A stretch of DNA of 64,000 nt from contig CBDEUQ010000003.1 in assembly GCA_965243325.1 (NCBI GenBank), positions 2,542,001 to 2,606,000 of the forward strand, in the 5' to 3' direction. Both the position numbers and the translations under genes were made by a program. The notes beneath the pieces were generated by a model that was not told the origin of the DNA, made no database searches, and saw nothing but the letters and a program-made list of their open reading frames with translations. How positions within the stretch are numbered: position 1 is the stretch's first letter; every line of letters begins with the position of its first letter. This DNA is from JANQOH01 sp965243325. Its GTDB lineage: Bacteria > Pseudomonadota > Alphaproteobacteria > UBA7887. Of this stretch, positions 47,057 through 55,612 are shown piece by piece.

Positions 47057-47402
47057 CGTCTTGCCCTTCATCCAGTACCACGAGGTCACGCATGGTATCT
47101 TTCACCACGCTACATACTTGCTTCCAACGGGATTCGAGAATGTTGTCTGGAATGGGAAGTTCGGTATCGCCGTCGATCATCAAGAGGAGATGCGATCGGT
47201 CTTCTTCTTCCCATTCTCTACCTTTCCCCTCGAAGTCTGTTTTCTGCATTGCAAATAGAGGGAAACATATGATCCATTTTGTTCCCTTCTGAAGTGTCGA
47301 GATTGCCACGTAGTCTGTCAGTTCGTGTTCACCCCATAGGCCGAGAAATATATCTTGTCGTCCCAAGATAGCTTCTTCTACAATCGTTCCGTGCAGTTTC
47401 AT
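47043..47402 (-). CDS. Unknown 119-residue protein, second gene of the patatin operon
   Basis: ATG 47402 overlaps the patatin TGA as ATGA, which decides the start (the frame itself is open to 47501). The product begins MKLHGTIVEEAILGRQDIFL and includes GLWGEHELTDYVAISTLQKG, WIICFPLFAMQKTDFEG and an acidic C-terminus DLVVLDEGQDDGDP. It looks like a compact cytosolic alpha/beta protein. I recognise no family. Coupled expression suggests a partner of the phospholipase, perhaps sensor or inhibitor (inference). Confidence 0.6.
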   Translation of the reverse strand: MKLHGTIVEEAILGRQDIFLGLWGEHELTDYVAISTLQKGTKWIICFPLFAMQKTDFEGKGREWEEEDRSHLLLMIDGDTELPIPDNILESRWKQVCSVVKDTMRDLVVLDEGQDDGDP

Positions 47403-48727
47403 TGGCATAGGGGGAGCACGATCACCTTCAACATGGGACCAATACTCACAGCGGAAATTAACGTTGTGTGCGCACCTCGATTGTATTCGGCGCACTTCCA
47501 TGGCCGTAACGCTCCCATCGTAACTCTCAAATTACCAATACGGTAATTTTCACCTTCCGGTTCCTCTGGCTGCGACAGTATTTCCTGAATTTCAGTGCTT
47601 AAACGTAATATAGTACCACGTCGTTCTGTTTCAACACCAAGTGCCACCAAAGTTGCACGCTTCGCTTGGTGGATAACGGATAGAATCGTGTCCCAATCCG
47701 CGTCAAAGTCGGTCAGGCCAAGGTCGGAATCCAAAATGGGCAGACGGACCAGAACATCTGGCTCGATGCCCCGCACGTTGAGTGCCTTGGAACCGAAAAC
47801 CGTGGTGCGGGCTGTCTGCATCAGCCATTGGAGCCATTCGCTTGAGGACTGACTGTCGCGCACCTCCCCCGGACTGTCCGCGATTTCTATGACAATCGTC
47901 AGGGGCCATTCGTGAACGACCCGATCATCATCGAAGGCCCATGCTGGGACGTTCGACACGAGACCGCCGTCCAAAAACTGATGTTTCTCACCGCCTGGCA
48001 ATCCCTCGCAGATTCTACGAGAGCGAAACATTATCGGCAAACAGATCGAGGCTGCCACCGCCTCCGCGACTGGAACGTCCGGCGTTCTGTCAGGTGAGAA
48101 CAGTTCCATGGTGCCGCTTGTGATGTTGCTAGCGACCATCTTCAGCGTTGGCCGGTCGCCTGCTGCCTGTGCAAAGTCCCGAAAATACGGACGTGAGCCT
48201 GTACACCTGATTCCGAGAAGTGTCAAGCATCTTACAAATTCATCAAGACTCGCTAAGCCAGCTAGAATCCATCGCGAGAACATATATCCCAACAAACAAA
48301 ATGCAAGGAGAAGCACTAACGATAGTGCGGCAGGAGCTTGAGTCAATAGAACTAACAATATAGCGGTAGATAGAATAGAAAAAACTCGAAATTGAAATGA
48401 TTTCCTTCGACGGGTGAAACGGTAGGCTTGTTTGATAACCCACCGGAATGCTGCGAGTTTTCTCCAGTCTTTCCCGAGTATTTGTGTTGCATTGTCAAAT
48501 TTCGGATGCAATGTGTGAAGAACGTGCTGCCTGTTTTCTTCATCAATAATATCATACGACTTGAGACCATATGCTCGTAGCGCCGCGACAAGTGCACCCG
48601 CGGAGGTTCCGGCAATTCCGATGATTTCGTACTCCAGCGTCTCCAATGCACGCAAAGCGCCGATATGCGCTACGCCCTTAGCTCCACCACCGCCAAGGAC
48701 AACAAAGACGCTCTTTCTTTGGTCCAC
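47399..48727 (-). CDS. Patatin-like phospholipase with internal membrane segments
   Basis: 442 residues from GTG 48727 (GGAG 8 nt upstream). Patatin motifs: oxyanion loop GGGGAKG at 12-18, nucleophile elbow GTSAG at 40-44 with Ser42, and the catalytic Asp in FLDGG at 251-255. Between elbow and Asp sit two hydrophobic helices at about 115-153 (FSILSTAILLVLLTQ and ALSLVLLLAFCLLGYMF), unusual for simple patatins, so the enzyme is likely held in the inner membrane. Patatins are frequent effectors in antiphage systems. Low GC and the island setting point to transfer. Confidence 0.88.
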   Translation of the reverse strand: MDQRKSVFVVLGGGGAKGVAHIGALRALETLEYEIIGIAGTSAGALVAALRAYGLKSYDIIDEENRQHVLHTLHPKFDNATQILGKDWRKLAAFRWVIKQAYRFTRRRKSFQFRVFSILSTAILLVLLTQAPAALSLVLLLAFCLLGYMFSRWILAGLASLDEFVRCLTLLGIRCTGSRPYFRDFAQAAGDRPTLKMVASNITSGTMELFSPDRTPDVPVAEAVAASICLPIMFRSRRICEGLPGGEKHQFLDGGLVSNVPAWAFDDDRVVHEWPLTIVIEIADSPGEVRDSQSSSEWLQWLMQTARTTVFGSKALNVRGIEPDVLVRLPILDSDLGLTDFDADWDTILSVIHQAKRATLVALGVETERRGTILRLSTEIQEILSQPEEPEGENYRIGNLRVTMGALRPWKCAEYNRGAHTTLISAVSIGPMLKVIVLPLCQ

Positions 48728-49179
48728 TGCCTAGCTCCGATCATATGAGGTGTATTGATGCCACCGCCTGATTTTGTTAGCACAAATAAGGGATATCAAG
48801 GCACTGCTCAAGCAGTTTTCGGGCGCGAGGAAAGTGTGAGGCTTTGCCCGATTGCGCCAATTGACCTTCGTGGAGGTGGTAGCGCCAGCGTCGGGACTCG
48901 AAAACGACCAGGTCATGCTGAACGGCTTTTCCCTTGGGGAGGAAGTTCGCATCGGGAGGCCTGTTTTACCCAGAAGTATTCGCGCGACGGCGCGCTGAGT
49001 CGTTAATTTCGAGCGTGCGAACGCTTCGGTTGGGCGCCGACGGGGCGTCGTCCTCTGAGATTCTCTGTGTCGTGATTTGGGGTTGAACGGTCTTGGGGCA
49101 CTTTGCCCGGGCGGTCAGGGTCCCGAGGCCGTGAGGCATCCAGCCTTTTCGACGACGAGGGCCCCACCCGCGGAGCGCG
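48728..49179. other. Gene-poor stretch between the patatin operon and the IS1380 piece
   Basis: No convincing coding sequence. The first 100 bases are AT-rich and should hold the patatin promoter; no clear -35/-10 pair stands out. From about 49000 the sequence is the non-coding or decayed end that follows the IS1380 transposase tail. Short open frames here look like shadows. Confidence 0.5.
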
Positions 49180-49301
49180 GTCCGGGGCAGGTTCTTGAGC
49201 AGTCTTTGGCCGAGGGTGGCGAACTCGGCTTGGTGGAGCGGCATCCTGCCCAGCACCGCATGGCGGAGCGCGAGGGTCAGCCAGTATGCGACGGTGTACA
49301 G
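49180..49301 (-). pseudogene. IS1380-family transposase C-terminal remnant (second copy)
   Basis: The minus strand reads LYTVAYWLTLALRHAVLG, RMPLHQAEFATLGQRLLKNLPRT, the C-terminus of an IS1380 transposase. It aligns ungapped with 44811-44932 at an offset of 4369 bp, with 15 differences in 122 (about 88% identity). Its upstream side is fused directly to the start of a HepT-like frame, so insertion or deletion here destroyed that toxin gene. Confidence 0.8.
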
Positions 49302-49545
49302 TTCGCAAAGATGCGCGTCATCGTCACGCAGCATAGCACGCGGCATAGATTGTCTTGGCGGACTCACGAACGACCCTGCGTCGGAAGGAGTTCTTGCTTC
49401 GTTCAGTAAGGGCCCTTTCGACCAAAGCCACTTCACGGCCGAAAATGGCATTCAGTTCCTGCTCCGTATCGACCAGATCGAACAGGTTGTGGCGCGCCTC
49501 CTTGGCAAATCCGAACAGGACGTCGATATCACTGGACCAATTCCG
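49299..49545 (-). pseudogene. Second decayed MNT-HEPN remnant
   Basis: The minus strand reads SSDIDVLFGFAKEARHN, DLVDTEQELNAIFGREVAL and RRRVVRESAKTIYAAC, stopping at 49324: a MntA-type nucleotidyltransferase with the D-I-D metal pair but without the usual G-S-x-A-R-G loop ahead of it. ATG 49334 overlaps the stop and gives MLRDDDAHLCEL, a HepT start, before running into IS1380 sequence. It is a different lineage from the remnant at 39650 by sequence. Confidence 0.65.
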
Positions 49546-49729
49546 GCTGCTTCGGTCGAGATGCTGGCGGGCCGGGCGACGCGTCACCCGTCCGCGGAGA
49601 CAACCAGGGACAGCTGGAAGAAAAAATTAGGGCCACATCAACCGCGGCGCACGCTCCGCCGGCAGACTCGGCCAGGTCCTCCGGCGCCTTGCGTCCTCCG
49701 TGCCGCACCTCTAAGGTTCCGGGCCGCGC

Positions 49730-49804
49730 GCGGGCGTAGTTCAGTGGTAGAACGTCAGCTTCCCAAGCTGAATGTCGGCGGTTCGATCCCGCTCGCCCGC
49801 TCCA
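49730..49804 (+). tRNA. tRNA-Gly (anticodon CCC)
   Basis: 75 nt with encoded CCA. Acceptor GCGGGCG pairs with CGCCCGC, the D arm is GTTCAGTGGTAGAAC, the anticodon loop is TTCCCAA, and the T loop is TTCGATC. It reads GGG. It marks the right edge of the accessory island and could have served as an integration site, but no copy of its 3' end was found at the left edge. Confidence 0.97.
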
Positions 49805-49826
49805 CCCCCTCCCGAGGAGCGATGCT

Positions 49827-50357
49827 GTGAAATCGGAGGATCTGCGCGCCCTGCAGGCGCCGTTCAAGGCACGCTACCGCGACGCGCCCGAGGACGCGGT
49901 GATCACGCTGTCCGCCACCGGGGCGCTCGGCGACGGCGTGTCGTGCTCGGTCGACACCGGAGCCGCGCTCGTCGACGCCGGGCTGCATCCCTCGACCGGC
50001 GGCAGCGGGCTGCAGGCGTGCTCCGGCGACATGTTGCTGCAGGCGCTCGTCGCCTGCGCCGGGGTCACGCTGTCCGCGGTCGCCACGGCGCTGTCGATCG
50101 AGCTGGAGTCGGGGCGCGTGACCGCGAGCGGCGACATCGACATGCGCGGGACTCTCGGCATGAAAGGCGACGCGCCCGTCGGCTTTAGCGCCATCCGCCT
50201 GCGCTTCGATCTCGTGTCCGGCGCACCGGCCGAGAAGCTCGACAAGCTCGTCGAACTGACCGAGCGCTATTGCGTCGTCTACCGCACGCTGTGCGGCGGC
50301 GTGCCCGTCGCCGTCGAGCGGTCCGTGGCCGCCGGCCGGGCCAGCGCCTCGACGTAG
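49827..50357 (+). CDS. OsmC family protein
   Basis: 176 residues from GTG 49827, preceded by GAGGAGCGATGCT. Both redox cysteines of the OsmC/Ohr fold are present: ALVACAGVTLSAVA and ERYCVVYRTL. Members reduce organic hydroperoxides using lipoylated or thiol donors, though many OsmC proteins are uncharacterised. The 3' end overlaps the speE 3' end by 79 nt on the opposite strand. It returns to backbone-like GC after the island. Confidence 0.85.
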   Translation: MKSEDLRALQAPFKARYRDAPEDAVITLSATGALGDGVSCSVDTGAALVDAGLHPSTGGSGLQACSGDMLLQALVACAGVTLSAVATALSIELESGRVTASGDIDMRGTLGMKGDAPVGFSAIRLRFDLVSGAPAEKLDKLVELTERYCVVYRTLCGGVPVAVERSVAAGRASAST

Positions 50358-51175
50358 GGCGGCAGGGCGAAGCTCGCGATGTGCACGTCGGGCGTGTAGT
50401 AGCTCGTCGCGAGGCCGGCGGCGGCGAAGCGCGCGCGCAGGGTCTCCCGTCCGACGCGGCGCAGGCTCCGGTCGTCGGTCGCCCAGCCCAGGGCCATCAG
50501 CCCGCCGGTGTAGCTCGGCACGGCGACGGTGTAGAAGCCTGCGTCGGCGAACAGCGCCGAGAGCCGCTTCGCGCTCGTGCGCACCTCCTCCGGCTGCACG
50601 AACGGCACGCCGTTCTGCGTGACGAGAACGCCGCCCGGCGCCAGGCGTGCGCGGCAGGCGGCATAGAACTCGGCTGAGAACAGCGCCTCGCCGGGGCCTG
50701 TCGGATCGGTCGAATCGATGACCACGACGTCGAAGCGCGGCCCCGTCCCGCGCATGTAGCCGACGCCGTCGGCGACCACGACCGTCGCCCGCGGATTGTC
50801 GAACGCGCCGTCGGACAACGCCGGCATGAACCGCTGCGAGGCGCGGATCACCGCCTCGTCGAGCTCGACCAGGGTGACGGCGGTGCCGGCGTGCCTGAGC
50901 GCCTCGCGCAGGCAGCCGCCGTCGCCGCCGCCGATGATCAGGATGCGTCGCGCGCGGCCGTGGGCGAGGACGGGAACGTGGACCATCATCTCGTGGTAGA
51001 AGCGGTTGTCGCGCTCGGTCGTCTGCACGATGCCGTCGAGCACGAGGACGCGGCCGAACTGGCGCGTGTCGAGAATCGTCAGGTCCTGGTGCGCCGTGCG
51101 CTCCCGGTGGACGACGGCGAGAGGGTCGAGGAACTGGCCGTACCCCGGGTGCATCTCCTCGTGAAAGCGGGTCAC
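50279..51175 (-). CDS. speE: Spermidine synthase
   Basis: 298 residues from GTG 51175, overlapping the speD stop (GTGA). Aminopropyltransferase motifs: LDGIVQTTERDNRFYHEMMVHV, ILIIGGGDGGCLREALRH, VVVIDSTDPTGPGEALFS, and QNGVPFVQPEE. The enzyme moves aminopropyl from decarboxylated SAM to putrescine. The decarboxylase is encoded directly upstream, giving a two-gene spermidine operon. Shares a convergent overlap with the OsmC gene. Confidence 0.95.
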   Translation of the reverse strand: MTRFHEEMHPGYGQFLDPLAVVHRERTAHQDLTILDTRQFGRVLVLDGIVQTTERDNRFYHEMMVHVPVLAHGRARRILIIGGGDGGCLREALRHAGTAVTLVELDEAVIRASQRFMPALSDGAFDNPRATVVVADGVGYMRGTGPRFDVVVIDSTDPTGPGEALFSAEFYAACRARLAPGGVLVTQNGVPFVQPEEVRTSAKRLSALFADAGFYTVAVPSYTGGLMALGWATDDRSLRRVGRETLRARFAAAGLATSYYTPDVHIASFALPPYVEALARPAATDRSTATGTPPHSVR

Positions 51176-51567
51176 GGCGCCGATGCGCCCCGCTTGTGCT
51201 CGCTGACCGACAGGCGCTCCGGCGAGAACGCCTCGACGATCACGGGAACCGTCTTGTCCGGTTTCGTATCGCCGCAGAGGAAGACGTCGACCGCCGCGAA
51301 GCCGGTCTCCGGCCACGTGTGGATGCTCATGTGGCTCTCCGCCAGGATGGCGACGCCCGAGATGCCGCCGTTTTCCGCGAAGCGATGCAGGTCGACCTTC
51401 AGCACGGTCGCGTTGGCGGCCGCGCTCGCCTCGCGCAGCGCCCGTTCGATGTGCGCCGCGTCGGTGAGCCCGCGGGCGCCCCACAGGTCGATCAACAGGT
51501 GGTGTCCGGCGTAGCGTTCGCCGCCGCGGACGACGTAGTGATCGGCCGCCGTGTTCGCGTGCCCCAT
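51172..51567 (-). CDS. speD: S-adenosylmethionine decarboxylase proenzyme
   Basis: 131 residues, the size of the class 1B (Thermotoga/Bacillus-like) bacterial enzyme. Self-cleavage occurs before serine in LAESHMSIHTWPE, creating the pyruvoyl group. GHHLLIDLWGARGLTD is the N-terminal signature, and AVDVFLCGDTKP follows cleavage. The product supplies decarboxylated SAM to SpeE. Confidence 0.95.
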   Translation of the reverse strand: MGHANTAADHYVVRGGERYAGHHLLIDLWGARGLTDAAHIERALREASAAANATVLKVDLHRFAENGGISGVAILAESHMSIHTWPETGFAAVDVFLCGDTKPDKTVPVIVEAFSPERLSVSEHKRGASAP

Positions 51568-51702
51568 GTCTCGCGCTCCCTGAGCGGCCGCCGCGCAGGG
51601 TGCGGCCGCGGGTGCGGCTCATAACAGGTCCGGCGCCGCTTGTGCCAGCGTCGCGAGGCGATAGACTGCGGCCGCCCGGCCCCGCCGTTTCCGGAGGCTT
51701 CC

Positions 51703-52743
51703 ATGCCCGACTCCGCTTCCCTCCTGCCGACCTCGGTCGTCGGCAGCTACGCCCAGCCCGACTGGTTGATCGACCGCGAGGCGCTCGCCGGCGATTCGCC
51801 CCCCCGCGTGCGCGCACGCGGGCTGTGGCGGGTCGACGAGGCGTGGCGCACGCAGGCGCAGGACGACGCGACGATTCTCGCCATCCGCGACCAGGAGCGC
51901 GCCGGCATCGACATCGTGACCGACGGCGAAATGCGGCGCGAGAGCTACTCGAACCACTTCGCGACGGCGCTCGACGGCCTCGACCGCGACCGTGACGGCA
52001 CCGCCGTCTCGCGCAAGGGCACGCTCAACGCCGTGCCGCTCGTGGTCGGTCCGATTCGCCGCACGCGGCCCGTCGGCGTCCGTGACGTGGAGTTCCTGCG
52101 CGCCAACACCGACCGCCTCGTCAAGGCGACTCTCCCCGGTCCGTTCACCATGTCCGAGCAGGCGGAGAACGCCTACTACGCGGACACCGAGGCGCTGGCG
52201 ATGGACTACGCGGCGGTGGTGAACGAGGAGATCAAGGACCTGTTCGCCGCCGGCGCGGACGTGGTGCAGATCGACGAGCCGTGGGTGCAGGCGCGCCCGG
52301 AGAACGCGCGCGCCTACGCCGTCCCGGCGATCGACCGCGCGCTCGAGGGAGTCGAGGGAACCACGGCGCTGCACCTGTGCATGGGCTACGCGGCGATGAT
52401 CAAGGACCGCCCGCCGGCCTACCACTTCCTGTCCGAGCTCGCCGACTGCGCCGTCGACCAGATATCGCTGGAGACGGCGCAGCCTGGTCTCGATCTCGGC
52501 GTGCTCGCGGATCTGTCGGAGAAGACGATCGTCCTCGGCGTCATCGATCTCGACGACATGGCCGTGGAAACGCCGGAGACCGTGGCGGCGCGCATTGCGC
52601 GCGCCTTTCCGCACGTGGCGCCGGAACGCATCGTCCCGGCGCCGGACTGCGGCTTCAAGTACGTCCCCCGCGACGTGGCCTTCGCCAAGCTCCGGGCGCT
52701 TGTCGCGGGGACCGAGCTGGCGCGCGAGCGGCTGGACGCCTAA
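51703..52743 (+). CDS. Cobalamin-independent methionine synthase-like protein (MetE C-terminal type)
   Basis: 346 residues from ATG 51703 after CCGGAGG. It covers only the C-terminal catalytic half of MetE: N-terminus LPTSVVGSYAQPDWL, IVTDGEMRRESY, IDEPWVQARPENA, the zinc ligands in TTALHLCMGYA and APDCGFKYVP, and LETAQPG between. Short MetE-like proteins use other methyl donors or corrinoid proteins, or act on other thiols. The exact reaction is unknown. It is divergent from speD. Confidence 0.85.
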   Translation: MPDSASLLPTSVVGSYAQPDWLIDREALAGDSPPRVRARGLWRVDEAWRTQAQDDATILAIRDQERAGIDIVTDGEMRRESYSNHFATALDGLDRDRDGTAVSRKGTLNAVPLVVGPIRRTRPVGVRDVEFLRANTDRLVKATLPGPFTMSEQAENAYYADTEALAMDYAAVVNEEIKDLFAAGADVVQIDEPWVQARPENARAYAVPAIDRALEGVEGTTALHLCMGYAAMIKDRPPAYHFLSELADCAVDQISLETAQPGLDLGVLADLSEKTIVLGVIDLDDMAVETPETVAARIARAFPHVAPERIVPAPDCGFKYVPRDVAFAKLRALVAGTELARERLDA

Positions 52744-52753
52744 GGCCGGCCGC

Positions 52754-53422
52754 GTGCGCGCCGGCGTCGTCGTCTTTCCGGGGTCGAACTGCGATCGCGA
52801 CGTGGCGGTGGCGCTGGCGGCCGCGTGCGGCGCGCCCCCGGCGATGATCTGGCACCGGCAGACCGAGCTGCCTCCGCTCGACCTGATCGTTCTGCCCGGC
52901 GGTTTCTCCTTCGGCGACTATTTGCGCGCCGGCGCCATGGCGGCGCGGGCGCCGGCCATGGACGAAGTGGCGGCGCGCGCGCGCTCCGGCGTCGCCGTTC
53001 TCGGTATCTGCAACGGGTTCCAGGTCCTGACCGAGCGGGGTATGCTGCCGGGGACGCTCATGCGCAACCGCGACCTGCGCTTTCTCTGCCGCGACGCGGC
53101 GCTCACGGTCGGCGAGACGGCCAGCCCGTTCACGCGCGCCTTCGCGGCGGGCGAGACGGTGCGCATGCCGATCGCCCACAACGAGGGCAACTACCGGACC
53201 GACGCCGACACCCTGGCGCGGCTCGAGGGCGAGGGGCGCATCGCCTTCCGCTACGCCGGCGAGGACGGCGCGCCGAACGGCGCCCTGGCCGACGTCGCCG
53301 GCGTGCTGAGCACCGACCGCCGTGTCCTCGGGTTGATGCCGCACCCCGAGCGCGCCGCCGACCCGGCGCTCGGCGGCACCGACGGCGCGCGCTTCTTCGC
53401 CGGGCTTCATGCCGCGCTCTAG
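52754..53422 (+). CDS. purQ: Phosphoribosylformylglycinamidine synthase subunit PurQ
   Basis: 222 residues from GTG 52754. Class I glutaminase: VVVFPGSNCDRDVAVAL, LPGGFSFGDYLRAGAMAA, the nucleophile Cys in VLGICNGFQVLTE, and the His-Glu pair in LMPHPERAAD. It supplies ammonia to PurL in purine synthesis. Only 10 nt separate it from the MetE-like gene, so the usual upstream purS is not in its standard place. Confidence 0.95.
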   Translation: MRAGVVVFPGSNCDRDVAVALAAACGAPPAMIWHRQTELPPLDLIVLPGGFSFGDYLRAGAMAARAPAMDEVAARARSGVAVLGICNGFQVLTERGMLPGTLMRNRDLRFLCRDAALTVGETASPFTRAFAAGETVRMPIAHNEGNYRTDADTLARLEGEGRIAFRYAGEDGAPNGALADVAGVLSTDRRVLGLMPHPERAADPALGGTDGARFFAGLHAAL

Positions 53423-53440
53423 CGCGGCGGCGGGCGCGCG

Positions 53441-55612
53441 ATGACCGCGGCCGACGCCGCCGCGGCCGAGGCGCACGGCCTCGGCGGTGGCGAGTACGAG
53501 GCGATCGTCGAGGCGCTCGGGCGTGCGCCGAACCCCACCGAGCTCGGCGTCTTCTCGGCGATGTGGAGCGAGCACTGCTCCTACAAGTCCTCGCGCAAGT
53601 GGCTCGCCGGGCTGCCCAGCGCCGCGCCGTGGGTCGTCCAGGGGCCGGGCGAGAACGCCGGCGCGGTCGACATCGGCGACGGACTCGCGGCTGTCTTCAA
53701 GATGGAGAGCCACAACCACCCGTCCTACATCGAGCCGTATCAGGGCGCGGCGACCGGCGTCGGCGGCATCCTGCGCGACGTCTTCACCATGGGCGCCCGC
53801 CCGGTCGCCATCGTCGACTGCCTGCGCTTCGGCGCGCCCGGCCACCCGAAGACGCGGCATCTGGTCGCCGGCGTCGTCGGCGGCATCGGCGGCTACGGGA
53901 ACTGCGTCGGCGTGCCGACCGTGGCCGGGGAATGCAGCTTCGATTCGCGCTACGACGGCAACGTCCTGGTCAACGCGATGACCGTCGGCATCGCGCCCGC
54001 GGATCGGATCTTCCGCGCCACGTCGGGCGCGCCGGGCAGCCCGGTCGTCTATGTCGGCTCGCGCACCGGCCGCGACGGCATCCACGGCGCGTCCATGGCC
54101 TCGGCGTCCTTCGACGCCGACAGCGAGAGCAAGCGCCCCACCGTCCAGGTCGGCGACCCCTTCACCGAAAAGCGCCTCCTCGAGGCGTGCCTCGAGCTCA
54201 TGGCGGGCGATGCGATCGTCGGCATCCAGGACATGGGCGCCGCGGGCCTCGCGTCCTCGTCGGTGGAGATGGCGGCGCGCGGCGGCGCCGGCATGACGCT
54301 CGACCTCGACCGCGTGCCGGTGCGCGAAGCCGGTATGACGCCCTACGAGCTGATGCTGTCCGAGAGCCAGGAACGCATGTTGATGGTGCTGCGTCCGGGC
54401 TCGGAAACCGCGGCCCGCGGCGTGTTCGAGAAGTGGGAGCTCGACTTTTCGGTCATCGGCGAGGTGGCGGCCGGCGGCCGGCTGGTCCTGCGGAGCGGCG
54501 GCCGGACGGTCGCCGACTTGCCCGTCGAGGCGCTCGCCGCGGGCCCGGTGTACGACCGCCCGCGCCGGCCTTCGCCGCCGCCGCCGCCGCTGCCGGCGCT
54601 GCCGCCGCGGCCCGCCGCCGCCGCCCTCCTGGCGCTTCTCGGCGGCTCCGAGCTCGGCAGCCGGCGGTGGATCTGGGAGCAGTACGATCACACGGTGATG
54701 GCCGACACGGTGCAGGGCCCGGGCGGCGACGCCGCCGTCGTGCGCATTCACGGCACCGCCCGGGGGCTCGCGGTGACCGCCGACTGCACGCCGCGCTACT
54801 GCGAGGCCGACGCCGCCGCCGGCGCGATGCAGGCGGTGGCCGAGGCGTGGCGCAATCTCACCGCGACCGGCGCCCGGCCGCTGGCGGTGACGGACTGCCT
54901 CAACTTCGGCAACCCCGAGCGTCCGCACGTCATGGGCCAGTTCGTCCGCGCGCTGGAGGGCATGGCGGCGGCCTGCGAGGCGCTGCAAATGCCCGTCGTT
55001 TCCGGCAACGTCTCGTTCTACAACGAGACCGGCGAGCGCAACATCCCGCCGACGCCGCAGATCGGCGCGGTCGGCGTGCTCGACGATCTGGCGGCGATGG
55101 CGGGCCCGGCGCTTCCCGGCCCCGGCCAGACGCTGATCCTGATCGGCCGCCACGGCCGCCACCTCGGACAGTCGCTGTACGCGCGCCTGGTGCTCGGTTC
55201 CGACCGCGGCCCGCCGCCGCCCGTCGACCTCGACGCGGAACGGCGGCACGGCGATTTCGTCCGCGGCCTGATTCGCGCCGGCCTCGTCTCGTGCTGCCAC
55301 GACGTGTCCGACGGCGGCCTCTACGTCTGCGTCGCCGAAATGGCGCTCGCCGGCGGTATCGGCGCGGCGCTGACCGTGGAGGCGGACCCCGCGCGCCTGT
55401 TCGGCGAGGACCAGGCCCGCTACGTGGTCGCGGCGGCGGAGGCGGCGCCGGTGCTCGCTGCGGCGCGGGACGCGGGCGTCCCCGCCGCCGCCATCGGCCG
55501 CAGCGGCGGCGCGTCGTTGACTTGCGCCGGTGTGGATGCGATATCGATGCACGATTTGCGGGCGGCGCGCGAGCGCTGGATGCCGTCTTTCATGGCCGGA
55601 GAGATCGACTGA
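53441..55612 (+). CDS. purL: Phosphoribosylformylglycinamidine synthase subunit PurL (small type)
   Basis: 723 residues, the small-PurL size that needs PurQ and PurS. Motifs: FSAMWSEHCSYKSSRKWL, KMESHNHPSYIEPYQGAATG, GECSFDSRYDGN, and QDMGAAGLASSSVEMAARGG. A proline-rich linker (RRPSPPPPPLPALPPRP) sits between the two halves near residue 375. The enzyme makes FGAM from FGAR with ATP and ammonia. It lies 18 nt after purQ. Confidence 0.96.
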   Translation: MTAADAAAAEAHGLGGGEYEAIVEALGRAPNPTELGVFSAMWSEHCSYKSSRKWLAGLPSAAPWVVQGPGENAGAVDIGDGLAAVFKMESHNHPSYIEPYQGAATGVGGILRDVFTMGARPVAIVDCLRFGAPGHPKTRHLVAGVVGGIGGYGNCVGVPTVAGECSFDSRYDGNVLVNAMTVGIAPADRIFRATSGAPGSPVVYVGSRTGRDGIHGASMASASFDADSESKRPTVQVGDPFTEKRLLEACLELMAGDAIVGIQDMGAAGLASSSVEMAARGGAGMTLDLDRVPVREAGMTPYELMLSESQERMLMVLRPGSETAARGVFEKWELDFSVIGEVAAGGRLVLRSGGRTVADLPVEALAAGPVYDRPRRPSPPPPPLPALPPRPAAAALLALLGGSELGSRRWIWEQYDHTVMADTVQGPGGDAAVVRIHGTARGLAVTADCTPRYCEADAAAGAMQAVAEAWRNLTATGARPLAVTDCLNFGNPERPHVMGQFVRALEGMAAACEALQMPVVSGNVSFYNETGERNIPPTPQIGAVGVLDDLAAMAGPALPGPGQTLILIGRHGRHLGQSLYARLVLGSDRGPPPPVDLDAERRHGDFVRGLIRAGLVSCCHDVSDGGLYVCVAEMALAGGIGAALTVEADPARLFGEDQARYVVAAAEAAPVLAAARDAGVPAAAIGRSGGASLTCAGVDAISMHDLRAARERWMPSFMAGEID

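Noticed and set aside
47399..47501. Longer N-terminus for the 119-residue gene (152 residues)
   Set aside because: The extra part lies inside the patatin gene, while the internal ATG overlaps the patatin stop as ATGA, which is the better start.
52655..55552. 965-residue minus-strand frame
   Set aside because: Antisense to purQ and purL; compositional shadow.
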